A DNA stretch of 64,000 bases from Endomychus coccineus. Taxonomy: Eukaryota > Arthropoda > Insecta > Coleoptera > Endomychidae. Of the stretch, positions 9,766 to 22,192 are shown piece by piece. Where the stretch lies: contig OY294067.1 in NCBI GenBank assembly GCA_958510875.1, forward strand, positions 137,857,726-137,921,725. The letters run 5' to 3'. Position 1 is the stretch's first letter, and the number at the start of each line of letters is the position of its first letter. The notes beneath the pieces were generated by a model that saw only the letters and a program-made list of their open reading frames with translations, was not told where the DNA came from and searched no databases. The translations under genes and the position numbers were made by a program.

Positions 9766-12420
9766 TTGAAAATTCTTCCAATAATTATTATTATAGAACA
9801 AATAATATGGTCTAAACATTCACAGAATATAGACTGCCTCGTTGTGCCATTTGTAATGTCATATTTGTAACGAGATTTAAGGCTAGTTCCAAAGAACAAT
9901 CATTTGTTCCTGTTCTGTTTGTTTCACTGAATACCATGGAATCGAAATGATTGTTCTAACATTTCCATCGTAAAAAAAATTTTGTGCGATTGACCGATGG
10001 TAATGACTACAAATTTTGAGATTATCTTGATGGCATTCTGAGGGATTGAATGAATTGTCTCAGGATAACTTATCTTCAGCATAAACACCAGATATTTGTC
10101 AACATTTTCGATCATTTGTATTAATTTGTTCTCCAAATAAGGTTCAGATTCCCATTGGTGCAGAGTACTTGTTACTTACTACGAAACTGCATGAAATGCG
10201 TCAAATTCAAACTACCATTACCTACTCCTTAAGATGTTGGAATGGAGTTTAATCTTTGATCATTTGATTTTTATGCTGAGTGAGAAAATTGTCAATCTCT
10301 GCCCGATATGTCTGTTTTTCCAATGAATTCCAAAACAAAAGAGTGCATTCCGTCTTTTACTAAAGGTGTCTGAAAACTGTCGAGTTATAGAATAAGGTTC
10401 ACTTGTTACCACGGTCCACTAATTTCCATGTAGACTGGAAACGTGTATCCAATCTCTATATTCATGACAAATATGACGCTGAATAATAGCAGAATGGAAC
10501 GTTCAAATATAGAAAAGTTTGATTCACAATAACTTCTGAAAGAAAGTTTAATAGCGGTTCGTAAGAATTTCATAACAGTGTAGAGTGGTATCAATATACT
10601 TTGGAAGAATATGCTGCTCATAGTTTAATAATTTGTGGTAGCCATGAACACATGTCACATGTAAGGTATCCTCATGTTAGAAGGTTCTGATCATAGGTGA
10701 AAGGTTAGAGGTATAATTCTTCATGCACTGGCTTGAAAATGAAGGTGAAGCCGTAGAAAACTTGTTAGCTCTCATTCTCATTATGTATAGAATCAATGTT
10801 TATTTATCTCTGCTTGTTTCGTTCTTATCATCATTAATGAATGACTACAGGTATATATCGTCATATGAAAGGCGAAATGAATTTATTGCTATGTATAACT
10901 ATTTTCATTAGGACGGTTTTGGCGCACGAGCTCAAATTTGGAGAACTACCGCGAATCGGTATGTATATTTAATAAATTTTGAATGAACTTAGTAAATCTT
11001 TAGTTTGGACTTTTCTCTTTGATTGATAACAGATACATTATACATTTGTGGTATCCATTTGAAACTTTTATTAATTCGACAGATGTCAAACTTCGTCGGG
11101 AGTCTTTTGAAGTTATTTCAATCTTGATCAGTTTTCCATAATGTTGTCAAAAAATCTTATGAAAATGATCGTTTTGGAATTCAAATGATTTGAAGAAGCC
11201 AAAGAATTTTAGCAGCAAAAGTTCACTTATGTTTTGTATCCAGCTCCTGATACAGTTGAGTTCGATTTGGATTCTCAGGATGATGCTCCTGTTGATTGTT
11301 ATTAAGTATTCATTTGGCAGCTGATTTTTTTAGCCGTGCTGGATTTTGTATTATGATCTCCTCTTCAAGGAAAGACCATTATTATCTCCTCTTTGTAGAA
11401 TTATCTGTTTTATGATATCTCCTCCTTGAGGAATGATCTGTTTTGCGATATCTCCTCGTTCAGGAACGAATTTTCGTTAGCCCAATAGAACCAGTTTCTA
11501 TTGGATGATACATGCATACGCGCCTCTGTCTTGTATTGTTGTCTACATATGCTACCGGGCTTGGACTTCTGAATTGATATTGCGTTTGGTTAAATTGCTA
11601 GAGCCACCAGTCCCTGAGCTAGCACAACGTCCTTTACGTTATCCCTTTCTATCATGAAGACGTTAAGTTATATTTCATGAACTTTATCGTTGTTTTAAAA
11701 ATAGTTAGTTGAAACATCTGTCTGTCTACCACCAAAATCCCATATACCGTACTTTTATTAATTTGCATAATGTTATGATGATACTTATCACTGTTCGTGA
11801 ATACTAACTTCTAAAAACTAAAATATACTAGAATCCGCGTATCCTTAACGATACGCATTTCCGTATCTTTATAAAGTCATAGGTGTCGCGAAATAGAAAA
11901 TTTTATTTATGACTTGCAAATGAAATATTAATATGATTCTACTTACTTACTCATCTATAATCAATTAAAATCCGCTTATATTTATAACAGGTTATATTTT
12001 ATTCGATATATAAGTGAAATGTCTAGTGTCTATATATGTATCTCAGATATTTGTGTAAGAATTCATTGTGGAATTAGAATTTGAAGTATGTGATATGGTT
12101 GTGACATAATTTTTTATAGTAAAAATTCTGACATAGCGCATAATTCTCTGCGTTCCGTTCAATGCCGACCAGTCTTTACTGCATATTTCATAATTAATTG
12201 TTTAATACAATTTGTATTATCTAGGCTTGTACACTTGAATAGGCGGCAGTACATGCACGTTACGTTCAATGCGTTTTGCTCCTTCATGAGTTCAAATTAT
12301 TGGAAATATAAAAACCAACGCAAATGAATTTTTATATTCTGGTTATTGTTTTATGCACTCATGATTAGCTAGAAAAATTATAAGTATAAGAATTAGTATC
12401 ACTTTGATGAAGCTGGATGG
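9766..12420. other. No recognised gene; small imperfect tandem repeat at 11353-11467
   Basis: No domain-bearing frame was found. At 11353-11467 a TATCTCCTC-(N)TT-(N)AGGAA motif repeats about four times at roughly 30-45 bp spacing, too diverged for a clean period. Confidence 0.45.
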
Positions 12421-12424
12421 TTAT

Positions 12425-13320
12425 TAATTTAGAGCGACTTTACAATCGTGTGGCCTACGAACATGTTGTGTTAGAACGAAAAGAGGAAGTACTGGCACTT
12501 TCTGATAGGTTGCGTGCATTGGAAGTGAATAAAATATGTTCATCCGATAGCGGCACTTAAAATTATCTACCAATAATCAGCACAACCCCAGTGATGAATT
12601 ATAGTTTGACAACTACAGTAAAATCACTTGTACATGTGGTTCTATACCATGTGGATCGCAACATTACATTCAAGATGAAATAGGCAATAAATGCTTTCAA
12701 AATTGTGTTTCTGATCAGTTAGGCTGATCATGTTCCACCCAAGGACTCAGAGGTTTCATTTCACTTCATAACTGCATTTTCGTCGCAAGGACATTCAAAT
12801 GAATTTCCAGTATGTTCCTTGCAAACTCAGATGCTATCCAGTTCAACCAACATGGTTGTTGTTCAAACACCCAGTCCAACCAACAAGGTTTATGTTCAAA
12901 AACCCAGACCAACCTGGGAGATTGCTGTTCAAAAACTCAGACCAACCAATAAGGTTGCTGTTCAAAAACCTGGTGGAAGGCTGTTTCCAAAACTAGACCA
13001 TGAAACTTTTTACTTAACACCGCCGCTAGCACGGTCAGCTCTGGTGAGCATTCCGGATATTTATTTGAACTGCTGCTGCCCTGTTACACCAATCCATCGT
13101 TTATCGCCAAACACTACAACGGAAAATATTTCAAAATACTTATCACAAAATGGTACATTGGATAGTATTGAAAAGCTAGAAACCCAATCTAATAACATTG
13201 CTGCCTTCAAAATATCGGTACAAAATGTAGAGAAAATTACACATCCCGACCTATGGCCACGATACACCATTATACGTCCTTTTCGGCAGAGATCAAATTT
13301 TCCAAAAATGGCCTTTACCA
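12425..13320 (+). pseudogene. LINE ORF1 (gag-like) remnant
   Basis: The frame opens with a charged helical stretch (LERLYNRVAYEHV then LERKEEVLALSDRLRALE) typical of the coiled-coil or leucine-rich part of LINE ORF1. After stops, a 214-codon frame from 12819 carries four 11-residue repeats (TNKVYVQKPRP-like), then a C-terminal block ending in AAFKISV and THPDLWPRYTIIRPF. That block resembles the domain found at the C-terminus of ORF1 proteins from several insect LINE clades. ORF1 binds element RNA for target-primed integration. ORF2 follows in another frame. In-frame stops near 12560 and 12690 make it a pseudogene. The 5' end of the element is not defined. Confidence 0.6.
12843..12973 (+). 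repeat. 33-bp tandem repeat inside LINE ORF1 (4 units)
   Basis: Units begin near 12843, 12875, 12908 and 12941 and share CCAACCAA-NAAGG-TT and GTTCAAAAACCCAG. Each encodes 11 residues of the type T-N-K-V-x-V-Q-K-P-R-P, so the period keeps the frame. Confidence 0.85.
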
Positions 13321-13329
13321 AAACGGCTC

Positions 13330-16125
13330 AAGAGAAGTACACACATTGTCACAAAAGCACAAAATTTTGGAAATTGAAATATACATTAAAAGTTTCATAC
13401 ATCAACCAAATATATTATGTTTCACTGAACATTGGTGTTCAGAAGAAAAATTGCAAATCTTGAAAATTGCTGACTACCAACTAGTCTCTCATTTTGTTCG
13501 TCTAAACATGAGACACGGGAGATCATGCATTTATGTTAGAAGGGGTATCGTTTTCTAAGAACTTCAGAACTTCAAGCAATGGAACCTGGAATGTGATTTC
13601 GAGAGTTCGGCTATTGTAAGTAGGTTTTTGAAATCAATTATTGTGTCAGTTTATAGATCACCCTCAGGTAGTATCAATAATTTTTTTATTTCTCTAGAAA
13701 ATTTGTTGGATAATGTACAATTGCATTATAAAAATTATAATATATTGCTGTGTGGCGATTTTAATATCGATTTGTTCAAAACTAATTCTTACTGTGTAAA
13801 ACAATTTTTAGATATTTTACAAACGTTCAATATGTATCAGACCCTAACTGAACCTACTAGAGTTACTAATGAATCTAAATCGCTCATTGATAACATATTT
13901 ATTAATTTTGAAACTTCTGAGCCGGCTAAGGTAATATGTGGTGCTTTATCTGATCACTACTGTCAAGTATTAGAAGTAGGGACGGTAAGAGTATCGTCTA
14001 GTGAACATAAAATGATTTATAAACGAATATTTTCACAAACTGAACTTGATTATTTTAAAGCTGAATTTCACTATTTAACGTGGAATGAACTGTATGCATT
14101 AAAAGAACCTTCTGGTGCATATAATTATCTTATGAATGTTTTTCAGAGCCTAATGAAATCAATATTTGTGATTAAAACTATCAATCCAAAAAAAAAGATC
14201 CTGGATTACTATTGGTCTAACAACTTCTTGTAAAAATAACAAAGAGTTATATACGAAATCACAGCAGGGAATTATAACGAAGAGTTCTACCAGATCTATG
14301 GTAGAATACTTAAAAAACTAATTATTCAAGCGAAACAAAATTCAAATATTTCTTTTAAAAATTCATCTAAAAATGAAGGAAAGGCGGTATGGAAGTTAGT
14401 GAATGAAACATTAGGTGAAAAGTACAACGCTAATGAATATATTATTAGAAATCTGAAACGTGACAATGAAGATACAAAAGAAACCTTGGATTATATAAAT
14501 AATTTCTTTATAAATCAATGTCAAGATATTGCTCCAAATCAAAACCAGTCTAATATTTAAAAAAATGAACAGAGTTTATTCTTCTTCCCGATGAGGGAGA
14601 AGTAGAACATGTTATAAAATCTCTCAAAAATACAAATTCAACAGGGGAAGATGAAATACCTGTTACTTTATTGAAACATATAACGTCAGAGTTATCTCCA
14701 ATCTTATCGTCTATAGCTAATCTCATATTCAGAACGGGAAATTTTCCTGCGGCACTGAAAATTTCTCAAATAACAGCAATTTATAAAAAAGGTAGCAAAT
14801 CTGAACTAGAAAACTATCGCCCTATATCGATTTTATCTAACTTCAGTAAAATATTTGAACAACTTATTGCCACTAGAGTCGTGAGTTTTTAAAATAAACA
14901 TAGCATATTATCTGAATGTCAAAATGGGGGAAAGAAAAATATATCTACAATCGTTGCCGCTTATCAACTTCTAGACAATGTAATAAGATCTTTAAATGAA
15001 AAGAATAGTACACTAATTATGTGCTTAGACTTATCGAAAGCATACGATAGTGTAAGACATGACATATTGCTGACAAAACTGGATCGTTATGGCATTAGGG
15101 GCGATTATCTAAAGCTCATTGAATCCTTTTTGACATGCAGTCAGCAAATGGTAGTAGAAAAACATAACAGCGGTGTTGTACAAACTTCTTCCAATCAGTT
15201 CATTAAACGTGGTGTACCACAGGGCTCCATATTAGGACCAGTGATATTTCTACTATACATAAATGACCTACCAGCAGAAGTACAACAAATATTCATTCAA
15301 TTCGTAGATGACACTTCTGTGATTTTCCGTGAGCCAATGTCACAAGATCTGAGACTTACAATATCTGATTGTCTAGAGAAAGTCTTAACATGGTGCAGGA
15401 ATAATAATTTAGTCCTGAAAATTGAAAAAACTCAACTGCTACAATTCAATTTTCAGACAAATAATGATGATATAGTAGTTACTCATAACAGTCAGACACT
15501 GCATTGTCTTGATAGTGTAAAATTTCTGGGAATTTATATAGACTGTCGATTAGATTGGAGGCGTCATGTCAGTGATTTGGCACAAAATATCACTCGATAT
15601 GTTTTTGCTCTGAAAGTGATATCAAATCAAATTGATTACAAAACAGCTTTAACAGCTTACCATGCGCATGTTCAATCCAGATTGAGATAAGGACTGATAT
15701 TTCGGGCCAATTCTAATGAAGCTTCACGCATTTTCATTCTACAAAAAAAGTACCTTAGATGTGTTTTAAAAATAAAGCAAACTGGAAGTTGTAGACAACA
15801 TTTTGTGGATCAAAAAATACCCACCTTATACAGTCTCCTAATCCTAGATTCGGTTTAGTTTGTTATTGAACGTTTGTTCAAAGAACATGATGACGATCAT
15901 GGATACCATACTAGATATAAAAATAATGTCGCTGTTGGAAAATTTAGTTATTCGTATTTGCAAAAGAACGTAAAATACATCATAACTAAAATTTATAATA
16001 AAATACCGCCTATAAGTAGATGCCTACCAAAAGAAATATTGAATGCAGAGCTGAAAACATTTTTGATTTCAAAAGCCTTCTATTCACTGCAGGATTATTT
16101 CAACGATGAAGTACTTCTAATTTAA
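13330..16125 (+). pseudogene. LINE ORF2: endonuclease and reverse transcriptase, frameshifted
   Basis: Endonuclease motifs: LCFTEHW (about 13420, catalytic Glu), VYRSPSG (13650), LCGDFNID (13750), LIDNIF (about 13890) and SDHYCQ (13950), as in exonuclease-endonuclease-phosphatase domains of LINEs. RT motifs: NYRPISILSNFSKIFE (14810), LDLSKAYDSV (15022, first catalytic Asp), RGVPQGSILGP (15200) and FVDDTS (15302, catalytic Asp pair). The thumb and C-terminal part run to 16125. Frames are broken at about 13558, 14233, between 14560 and 14670, at the stop at 14890, and at 15688 and 15858. The conserved motifs all survive, so decay is moderate. The clade (CR1/jockey group broadly) is not assigned with certainty. 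Confidence 0.85.
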
Positions 16126-16334
16126 ACTATCTGATTATGTTTTGAAATATTTTATTTGTAACAGTGTAATAATGTACTAGTATTTATCAATAATTGTATG
16201 TAGGTCTTATTGATTGTTGTTTGACGTTGTTCTACGCCCGAACGGGCATTTATGTATACTTATATGAGCATTTTATGTTTTACTTGTATTGTTATTGTAT
16301 ATATATGAACGAATAAATTTACTTACTTACTTAC
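16126..16334 (+). repeat. LINE 3' UTR with (TTAC)n tail
   Basis: The sequence after ORF2 ends in AATAAATTTACTTACTTAC, a four-unit TTAC tail (16319-16334) typical of LINEs that end in a short microsatellite. A related remnant at 33086-33096 has the same tail. Confidence 0.75.
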
Positions 16335-16505
16335 ATCTATGTTATCAACTTTTCGCAATTTTCTTCGATTCAACAAGACATAATCAATAATTTCGCAAAC
16401 GAATTGATTATGTTGAGCCATTCGTATGGTGGATATAGGATGTAAGAAAATTCCATTCAACACAATACAGAAAAAAAACGTGTGGCACTCTTGGAATGCC
16501 GCGGT

Positions 16506-16521
16506 AAAGCTATTGCATAGC
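16506..16521. repeat. Hairpin motif, left copy
   Basis: AAGCTATTGCATAGC sits in CCGCGGTAAAGC context and is followed by an A/T run. A same-orientation relative occurs at 17564-17578 (CCGCGATAAAAGC context). The core AAGCTAT-TGC-ATAGCTT can form a 7-bp stem. Confidence 0.6.
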
Positions 16522-16750
16522 ATTTTTTATCAACTCATGCAATTATAATTATTTATTTATTTTTTATTCATGCAGTATTTTTTTTTCTATGATAATATTT
16601 CAAGTTACACTTTTTGAGCGTGGTGACCGATAAGAAAACAAATTTTTTTCTTTTATTGAATAAATGAGAAGTTAATATCGTTTAAAATATTTTTATTATC
16701 TTACAATACATGTGGGTTATTCAAGAATTTTTATCATTGAAACTATAAGT

Positions 16751-17323
16751 TTATGGTAACTGAAATAAGAAACATAAGTTTTGAGACTTGATATCCTCTA
16801 AATATCTGGAAAATACCGCGTCAATGGTGGTCGCATATTTTGTTGTGGATTCTTGTGGATCATTATTCATTTTGAAATTAAATTTTTCCGAAAGAAAAGT
16901 TGTCAACCGCTCTGATTTTTTATCAGCAAAGTTGATGTTGAAATCGCCAGCCAAGATAAGTGGAAATTTATTACCATTTGTACCAAGTATTTTCGACCCT
17001 TCTTCAGTGTACTCCAGTAAAGTGCGATGAATAAAATGCTCTACCTCGTCCAAGTTTGGATTCGGATAAATGTAAATTCCTACCATGACTATGTGTAGGC
17101 CATTTCTAAGTTTGCATAAGCACGCACAAATATCTCCAACAAATGAGTGCCTAACATTAACATCGCTAACATGTGCAATATTTATTTCAATATTCGGAGT
17201 CATAATATTAGTAACATTGTTATTATTTTGGTAAATAGCTACTCCACCTTTTGGAACAGTATCTACAACAGTATATATACCTACATGTATACTTACGGGG
17301 CGCACATGCGGTGAGTGTCGCAT
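16751..17323 (-). pseudogene. Endonuclease (EEP-like) fragment of a mobile element
   Basis: The 190-codon minus frame holds GGVAIYQN (residues 27-34), VGIYIYPNPNLDE (about 82-94), ILAGDFNINFADKKS (about 122-136) and TTIDAVFSRY (about 164-173). These match the order of motifs in exonuclease-endonuclease-phosphatase domains: GDFN metal-binding and ID.V near the C-terminus. The N-terminal catalytic Glu region and the final S-D-H motif are missing, so it is partial. Such domains occur in LINEs and also in Helentron-type Helitrons. The hairpin repeats on both sides and the lack of an adjacent RT make a Helentron-like origin possible, but this is inference. The first ATG at 17323 is not necessarily the true start. 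Confidence 0.6.
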
Positions 17324-17563
17324 TATAAAGATATGATAGATACCTATACACCTATATACTTTCTGACAAACAGCTGCTTACGTATTCGTCCGATTTCGGA
17401 GCAGTACGTCTCGATCCGTGCGAGCTTCGTACAGTCGTACCATATACATACACGTTAAGCGAACGCTCGGCTGAGCTATATGGTAGGCGGAGTGGAGGAT
17501 GTTAGTTTATTTTCGTTACGGAATTTCTTGATTCGGTCGCTGCGCTCAAAGCCCGCGATAAAA

Positions 17564-17578
17564 GCTATGCAATAGCTT
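17564..17578. repeat. Hairpin motif, right copy
   Basis: GCTATGCAATAGCTT lies after CGCTGCGCTCAAAGCCCGCG. It is the right-hand counterpart of the hairpin at 16506-16521 and bounds the endonuclease fragment at about 1.06 kb spacing. Confidence 0.6.
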
Positions 17579-19360
17579 AAAAAATGTTCATCGTCTATTG
17601 CTATAAAAAGATGTATAGAACCGAATTCTGCTCCTGCTACTAGGTACTACTAACTCTGGAAATAACTATTAATTCTGAGAATAAGGTTGCGTTTATAATG
17701 AGAGATTTTTACGATTTACAGTCAACTTGAAGTGCAACCAATTAGAAAGTGTCTAAAATGTTTCAGTGTGTAGATAACGCTCATAAGGGTGATATGTTGG
17801 TGTCGGAAGTCTTACTGGAATAAACGACGACTTTCTTTTACCGTTGAAAATTATTATTAATATTGCACCAAAACCAAAACTGCTTGATCAGTGTGAAGTT
17901 GAACCGACAAGATGGGATCACATATCTCGGCAAGACAGGTTCATTGAACAACATTTTGCGTATATGGGCTGTTTATCAACAGGATTCCAACTTTTAAATC
18001 ACTGCCCTGCCTCACCAATGGAACCATCATGTGATTGCCATCATTAGCGCATCGCCACATCCTAATTCAGAAATCAAATTTTCAACATTTATTTTTCGGA
18101 TCATCGCGTCCAGAAACAAAACTCAACAGTGTGATTAACATGTATATTGGACAGAGTTGTAATTGATAAGTCAGTTCCAAAATTCACAGAAATAGCGTTT
18201 CCAAATCATTTAAACAATCATCACGGGTCGCTATATCGGCCACCATCTTATGCACCATCATCGTTTTTCCCTGTTGCTTCAACTTGTGTCAATCTTCTGA
18301 TGTAAAACGACGCCCATCGTGTTCATTATTTAACACCTCCTTCGAACGACTTTGGTATATTTGCCACTGATATTGAATTTATTATATTTCAAACTAAGCG
18401 GTATCCACGGGATACACCCGCAAAAACAGCTGATACCCGTAGAAGAAGGCGCTGGCTCCGACGCCGCGATTTTATTCCCCAAGATTCTAAACTTAATGTA
18501 TATTATGTCAAATGAGTAAAAACAGCTAAAAGCATGGAAAGACGTCAAATTATATTCTATGTCATGTAAAAGTTCATTTGAATTGACAAGGATATCTATG
18601 TTATGAAATGATTTGAAACGGACATTAAATGATTGTCAATGTATCAGCTGTTAGCCATGTTAACGTTACCTGCCTTGTTGGTGGGTTATGTATTGTCTGC
18701 TATAGCTTAGACAGTCTGAGCAGTGATTAAGATCCATTAATCTGATGATCTGTCTGTCATGTAAATTGTAAGTGATTAGATTAGTTGTCAAAAACGTCAA
18801 AATATTTCGAATACCTTCTATCCCGTTTGGGATTGAGTTTCGAAAAATCCGTTGTTGGCCTACGTCTTATAAGGAACCTATCTTTCAAGTAGGTCCGCTT
18901 TACAGTTTCCGAAATTTCGTGATGAGTGGTCAGTCGACATGTCTAATCGATCATTTACGATTACGATCATTTTTTCATGACATGAGATTTCTAGCTTTTA
19001 TCACAATAACTTCATAGACAGGTGTTGGTAGGCTGATCCTTGGATTAGTAGATACTTTTTAGCTAAAACCACACATGTTTATATATTTTTGCTTGTAGCC
19101 TATCTCACCCTAAAAGGCATGTGGTTTCATCTTATACTGGATGGTCCATCTCACCCATTTGAAAAGGAGAGATGGACCATTTCTCAGCTAATTAAATACT
19201 GGCTGTTAAGACCCAATTTCTGGTTATAGTACCAAAACATGTTTTACAAACCTGAACTACCAATTTCAGCAATATACTCATGAAAATAGTTACTACTATT
19301 CAGTAAAACTTATACTAAACACATATTTGACTTACCGAAAGGTTAGAAGATTATTTATTT
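17579..19360. other. No recognised gene; two short hairpins near 19060-19180
   Basis: A 67-codon plus frame at 17844-18047 is not recognised. TGGTCCATCTC and GAGATGGACCA form an 11-bp stem (about 19139-19177). Upstream, AAACCACACATG and CATGTGGTTT form another near 19061-19130. No further structure was seen. Confidence 0.45.
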
Positions 19361-20071
19361 CACATTCAGTCATCGTAACTGAACACAAACCACCAGTTGC
19401 TCAACTCTAACTAGCCAAGTGTCCATAGTGACTGAATGAAACGCTACTCTACTTAGAATCAGAAATAATGAAAATAGGTGGATCCTACCCACGGTCGTAC
19501 ATACAGGTGTGGAAACTCGAGGCTGTTTCCTAAAGGGTGGCGGATGAGTCGAGGGATGTTCTCTGGCACGTATACGACCATGTTTGAACGATATGGCGCC
19601 TAATCCTGACATCATACTTCGATCCATGCACCAGCTGGTTTCTGAGCGAGGGACTACGAGTTTGAGGACATGTAAGAGACTCAAGTCAAACATAGAGTTT
19701 CCAAACCTGTATATACGACCGTGGTCCTACCCTAACAATATGGAGTTGTACAAATTGGAAAGTGCTTATATTGATCATATAACTCATGCATCTGGATCAT
19801 GAATCAATTCAAATTTCATATTGTATGTACAATTTATTGTGAGATCCAATATATGAGATTCAAAAAAAAAATTGTCATGTGAAATACGTACCTACTTGCA
19901 TTTCTAAGCTTCAATATGGTGCTTGGTTGCATTTTACTCAACAATTTTGCAACAGTTCTGTAAATCAAAGAGCATATCTAAACACATTGTGTTCTAATTT
20001 TAACTATTCAAATTAATTCGTTGATTGATGTTTAACAGATTTAACTTCTCGATACATATGACGTTTCGTTT

Positions 20072-20254
20072 AAAAACAAATCTTGAAAATAATAATGATA
20101 TTCAATCAATCAATAATAATATAGAGATATTAGTTCTATTAAATATAATAAAATTAAATTCTAAAAAATAAATTATATCATTAAATACAAAATTTAAAGA
20201 TATTGAAAATAAAATAATAAATAAAAAAAATGTAATAAAAAATATTAAACAAAT
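20072..20254 (-). pseudogene. nad5: NUMT: nad5 N-terminal fragment, duplicate copy
   Basis: Read with the invertebrate mitochondrial code, the minus strand gives the start of NADH dehydrogenase subunit 5, with landmarks FNDMIYFLEF and DWMSLLFSSFVF (about 55-60 residues). The homology stops after FVF, giving the left end of the insert. Complex I subunit 5 is a proton-channel membrane protein; this fragment has no function in the nucleus. Confidence 0.8.
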
Positions 20255-20317
20255 ATTTTAAGATAAAATTTACAAGTTTGATATCACAAATCAATATTTT
20301 TATTAAACTACTCAAAT
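20255..20317 (-). pseudogene. trnH: NUMT: trnH (GTG), duplicate copy
   Basis: The minus strand folds as a mitochondrial tRNA-His. The acceptor is ATTTGAG (ATTTGAGTAG in context); the anticodon stem TTGAT/ATCAA has loop TTGTGAT, anticodon GTG. It differs from the second copy at one base near the acceptor end. Located between nad5 and nad4 remnants as in insect mtDNA. Confidence 0.8.
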
Positions 20318-21029
20318 ACACATTCAGTCATCGTAACTGAACACAAACCACCAGTTGCTCAACTCTAACTAGCCAAGTGTCCATAGTGACTGAATGAAAC
20401 GCTACTCTACTTAGAATCAGAAATAATGAAAATAGGTGGATCCTACCCACGGTCGTACATACAGGTGTGGAAACTCGAGGCTGTTTCCTAAAGGGTGGCG
20501 GATGAGTCGAGGGATGTTCTCTGGCACGTATACGACCATGTTTGAACGATATGGCGCCTAATCCTGACATCATACTTCGATCCATGCACCAGCTGGTTTC
20601 TGAGCGAGGGACTACGAGTTTGAGGACATGTAAGAGACTCAAGTCAAACATAGAGTTTCCAGACCTGTATATACGACCGTGGTCCTACCCTAACAATATG
20701 GAGTTGTACAAATTGGAAAGTGCTTATATTGATCATATAACTCATGCACCTGGATCATGAATCAATTCAAATTTCATATTGTGTGTACAATTTATTGTGA
20801 GATCCAATATATGAGATTCAAAAAAAAAATTGTCATGTGAAATACGTACCTACTTGCATTTCTAAGCTTCAATATGGTGCTTGGTTGCATTTTACTCAAC
20901 AATTTTGTAACAGTTCTGTAAATCAAAGAGCATATCTAAACACATTGTGTTCTAATTTTAACTATTCAAATTAATTCGTTGATTGATGTTTAACAGATTT
21001 AACTTCTCGATACATATGACGTTTCGTTT

Positions 21030-21212
21030 AAAAACAAATCTTGAAAATAATAATGATATTCAATCAATCAATAATAATATAGAGATATTAGTTCTATTAA
21101 ATATAATAAAATTAAATTCTAAAAAATAAATTATATCATTAAATACAAAATTTAAAGATATTGAAAATAAAATAATAAATAAAAAAAATGTAATAAAAAA
21201 TATTAAACAAAT
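21030..21212 (-). pseudogene. nad5: NUMT: nad5 N-terminal fragment
   Basis: Same content as the copy at 20072-20254. The mitochondrial start is likely the ATT directly after trnH (near 21208), giving I-C-L-M-F-F. ATA reads Met, TGA Trp and AGA Ser in this code, and these readings fit the conserved DWMSLLF segment. Confidence 0.82.
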
Positions 21213-21275
21213 ATTTTAAGATAAAATTTACAAGTTTGATATCACAAATCAATATTTTTATTAAATTACTCAAAT
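21213..21275 (-). pseudogene. trnH: NUMT: trnH (GTG)
   Basis: 63-nt mitochondrial-type tRNA-His on the minus strand with 6 of 7 acceptor pairs, a 5-bp anticodon stem and anticodon GTG. It sits between nad5 and nad4 on the same strand, the ancestral insect order. Confidence 0.85.
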
Positions 21276-21276
21276 A

Positions 21277-22150
21277 AAAAAATGAATCTCTTTTTAAAAT
21301 TAATAAATTTAATGGAAATCAATGAAGAAATAAAAACAAAAACTCACAAATATTATTAATTCAAAAAGAAAATAAACCAGAATAAAATATTCCATGTTGA
21401 GAAAAAGAATTTAAAAAAAGGGAATATACAGCACTGAAAAAAGATAATAATATTAATAAAAATATAAAAAAATAAGAATAATTAACTAAACTATTAATAA
21501 TAAAAATTTCTCCTAATAAATTTAAAGAAGGAGGAGCAGCCATATTTGCAACACAAAATAAAAATCATCATATTGATAAAGAAGGCATAATATTAAATAA
21601 GCCTTTATTTAAATATAAACTTCGTCTTCTTATTCGTTCATATAAAATATTTGCTAAAACAAATAATCCTGAAGAACATAATCCATGTGCAATTATTATA
21701 ACAAATGCTCCCATTATTCCCCAACAAGTTAAACTTATAATACCTCTTAAAACTATCCCTATATGTGCTACAGAAGAATAAGCAATTAATATTTTTATAT
21801 CGCTTTGACGAATACAAATAAAAGATACAATTACTCCTCCTAATAAAGAAATAATAATAAAAACTAAATTAATTTTTATCCCTAAATCTAAAAATGATTT
21901 CAAAAAACGTATCAAACCATACCCTCCTAATTTTAATATAATACCTGCTAAAATTATTGATCCTGATACAGGAGCTTCTACATGAGCCTTAGGAAGCCAT
22001 AAATATAATATAAATATAGGTATTTTTACTAAAAATACTAAATTTATACAAATATATATATATATTTTTATTTCATTATCAGTATATATACGAACCAATA
22101 TACCAAGAAATCATACAAATATTACAAATGGTTCAAGAATATCAACAAAA

Positions 22151-22192
<42 letters not shown>

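Larger units (their letters stand above)
19361..20318 (+). repeat. 958-bp tandem duplication, unit 1
   Basis: The unit starts at CACATTCAGTCATCG and ends at TACTCAAATA. It is followed directly by a second unit of the same length with only about five substitutions noticed. The left two thirds are nuclear sequence; the right third is mitochondrial (nad5 start and trnH). The junction falls at the end of trnH. Confidence 0.93.
20319..21276 (+). repeat. 958-bp tandem duplication, unit 2
   Basis: This is the unit contiguous with the nad4 part of the mitochondrial insert, so it is the ancestral arrangement. Unit 1 is the extra copy or arose with it by unequal exchange. Differences from unit 1 include C for T near 20750 and T for C near 20908. 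Confidence 0.93.

Noticed and set aside
19370..19802. Overlapping 107-codon minus and 72-codon plus frames, repeated at 20.3-20.8 kb, as a duplicated gene pair
   Set aside because: Both are carried along by the 958-bp tandem duplication; no recognised domain and frames overlap antisense.
21568..22098. A nuclear protein of 176 residues with membrane segments
   Set aside because: It is nad4 from a mitochondrial insert; conserved Trp and Ser positions read correctly only with the mitochondrial code.
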